Shown one piece after another: positions 37,449 to 38,716 of a stretch of DNA of 38,716 nucleotides. Origin of the DNA: Thiotrichaceae bacterium (GTDB taxonomy: Bacteria > Pseudomonadota > Gammaproteobacteria > Thiotrichales > Thiotrichaceae); NCBI GenBank assembly GCA_023144895.1, contig JAGLEV010000019.1, forward strand, positions 1-38,716. Reading direction: 5' to 3'. The stretch's first letter is position 1. Each line of letters opens with the position of its first letter. The notes below the pieces were generated by a model. That model did not search any database. It was not told the DNA's origin and saw only the letters and a list, made by a program, of their open reading frames with translations. Made by a program: the position numbers and the translations under genes.

Positions 37449-37644
37449 AAATATCTGGTAATATGCTCATACATAAAAGTTTGTTGGTTTTAATATTGCA
37501 TCATTAAGTGATCATTTTTTATTGAGAGGTCTATCACAATACCCCTGTCTACTTATCGAGTGTTCGTGAAAGTGGATGAAAGATGGCTTACCAACCTGAG
37601 GTAAACAGTGATAGTGACTTGTATTATAATTTTAGGAGTTAGAA
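37449..37644. other. folC to dedD-like intergenic region, possible weak terminator
   Basis: Near 37500-37512 a short stem ATCAT/GTGAT is followed by CATTTTTTATT, a plausible weak intrinsic terminator after folC. A 19-codon frame (37583-37642) ends two bases before the next ATG; it has no good Shine-Dalgarno. The next gene has its own strong site, AGGAG at 37634-37638. Confidence 0.35.
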
Positions 37645-38716
37645 ATGGAAAAGGCAGTTGTTAGACGTGGAATTGGAGCTGTAGTGTTAGCACTGGTTGC
37701 TGCTTTATTATTGGGTTATTTACTTAATGGTAAAAAGGAGGTTCGCGAGCAAGTTGTTACTAAGGAACTACCAAAGGCACCTATTCAGATTTTTCCTACT
37801 GAACTTGAGACGGGTTCACCTAATGCTGGTGCTAATGTAGCACTGAACCCTACCAACACCAATGATGCCAGTAAGAATACTGATGCAGGTAATGGGGCTA
37901 AAGATGTAGGAGGCAATACTGCTACTGACTCTGTAGTCAATAATACTAAGGATACGACTGGAGATGCAGCAGTCGCCGCAACTGCAGCAGTAGCTGCAAC
38001 TGCTAATAAAGGCAATGTGTCAAGTGCTGTTGATAGTACAGCACAGTCTAATGTAAACCCTGATATTGCTACACAGAGTTTGAAAGATGGTATCTCTGGT
38101 AATCCTAATATTGCAGCCAATAATGCCAAGGTAACTATTGATAATGCAGGTCAGCCTGTTGTAAAAGCAGTTGATTTTAATACAACCGCTCCAGTAGGAA
38201 GAAATAATAATACTGGAAGTTCCACAGCTGATTTGGCTAAATCAACGGTAGAAGAAAAAGCTAACGTTGCGGCAAATACGCGACTACGCCCTCTTGTTGC
38301 TGATAATGGGAAAAGTAATAAAGTCGCTGTTACACCTCAGCCTGATAAGGTAGCTAAAAATACTCCTAAGGCTCAAGTTGCTCAAAATACTAAGAGTGGT
38401 AATAAAGATAGAGGAAGTAGTAAAAACACGAATAGAGCTACTGCTAATAAAGGGCAAGTTGTTAAAAATACTCGCCCTCGCCAACGTCAAAGATCTAATG
38501 CACGTTTAGTCGGTGAATCTAAGCTAAAGCCAGTGGGATCAGAAGTTGTAAAAAATACTTCTCGTCGTCAGCCTCGTAATAGTCGTACTAACCGTCACAA
38601 TAAGAGAGAACAAGCTAAAATAGTTGCTTCAGAAAGAAAACAAATTGTTGCTGCTAAAAAAGCGGGCGCTAAAGAGCGTATTGCTAAAAATAGAAGTGTT
38701 ACTTCTAAAAACAGAA
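37645..38716 (+). CDS. DedD-like inner-membrane protein, probable SPOR-domain protein (3' part outside window)
   Basis: An open frame of 357 codons runs off the right edge without a stop. The start MEKAVVRRGIGAVVLALVAA gives a short basic N-terminus and one membrane helix (about 10-27), as in DedD. The rest seen is a long low-complexity linker, first rich in Asn, Ala, Thr and Gly (about 55-220), then increasingly rich in Lys and Arg (about 230-357, for example NTRPRQRQRSNAR). The place after accD-folC is that of dedD in gammaproteobacteria, where a C-terminal SPOR domain binds septal peptidoglycan. That domain is not in view, so the name is inferred from context. The linker is much longer than in E. 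coli DedD (220 residues in total). Confidence 0.6.
   Translation, partial: MEKAVVRRGIGAVVLALVAALLLGYLLNGKKEVREQVVTKELPKAPIQIFPTELETGSPNAGANVALNPTNTNDASKNTDAGNGAKDVGGNTATDSVVNNTKDTTGDAAVAATAAVAATANKGNVSSAVDSTAQSNVNPDIATQSLKDGISGNPNIAANNAKVTIDNAGQPVVKAVDFNTTAPVGRNNNTGSSTADLAKSTVEEKANVAANTRLRPLVADNGKSNKVAVTPQPDKVAKNTPKAQVAQNTKSGNKDRGSSKNTNRATANKGQVVKNTRPRQRQRSNARLVGESKLKPVGSEVVKNTSRRQPRNSRTNRHNKREQAKIVASERKQIVAAKKAGAKERIAKNRSVTSKNR

Noticed and set aside
37583-37642. 19-residue frame ending just before the dedD-like start, possible leader peptide
   Set aside because: Weak ribosome site, no regulatory codon run, and the downstream gene has its own strong Shine-Dalgarno inside the frame.

Overview
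The window reads as a stretch of low-GC gammaproteobacterial chromosome (about 40% G+C by eye). Support for this comes from a RoxA/YcfD-type ribosomal oxygenase beside purB, MiaB, PurB, RoxA and HemL catalytic residues at or within two positions of E. coli numbering, a DUF3144 protein, AmgK/MurU peptidoglycan recycling, a sigma-54-type promoter before a type IV pilin, and the order trpF-trpB-trpA-accD-folC-(dedD-like). A sulfur-oxidising or Thiotrichales-like host would fit the mix but is only a guess. Most of the DNA is ordinary chromosome; I see no prophage, insertion sequence, CRISPR array, tRNA or rRNA.

Layout. 1-199: start of a type IV pilin gene (minus) with a well-formed sigma-54 promoter and a cluster of TGTCA half-sites behind it. 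603-3396: purM, purN and gshB (plus), with purN and gshB sharing one base. 3591-6086: purB then roxA (minus), stop and start directly abutting. 6528-8061: DUF3144 (plus) and DUF2333 (minus) converge on a strong hairpin. 8151-11038: a membrane-anchored S33/TAP-type hydrolase and an LCIB/LCIC-type carbonic-anhydrase-like protein. 11079-13420: a DUF4349 membrane protein and miaB, divergent. 13593-14873: an RpfE/COG4255 protein and a small metal-binding HMA protein. 14987-17085: a class V aminotransferase and mutM, with a REP-like double hairpin between them.

17110-21890 is a six-gene minus-strand block, amgK-murU-cobU-cobT-cobC-cobS, linking anhydro-MurNAc salvage to the late steps of cobalamin assembly through overlapping genes. 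22339-25448 is hemL followed, with a TAATG overlap, by a sugar aminotransferase and then a PglC-like sugar transferase. 25875-29219 encodes a 1114-residue exported protein with three related modules and two DUF1566/Lcl-type domains. 29280-32389 holds three exported proteins on the minus strand: Spy/CpxP-like, unknown, and a His-rich Sel1-repeat protein. 32557 to the end is the trpF-trpB-trpA-accD-folC run, followed by an incomplete gene in the dedD position.

The least described items are the LCIB-like protein, the three-module DUF1566 protein, the His-rich Sel1 protein, and the two operon arrangements that join unrelated pathways (PG recycling with cobalamin; haem with glycan synthesis). I found no clear evidence for a wholly new multi-gene system.
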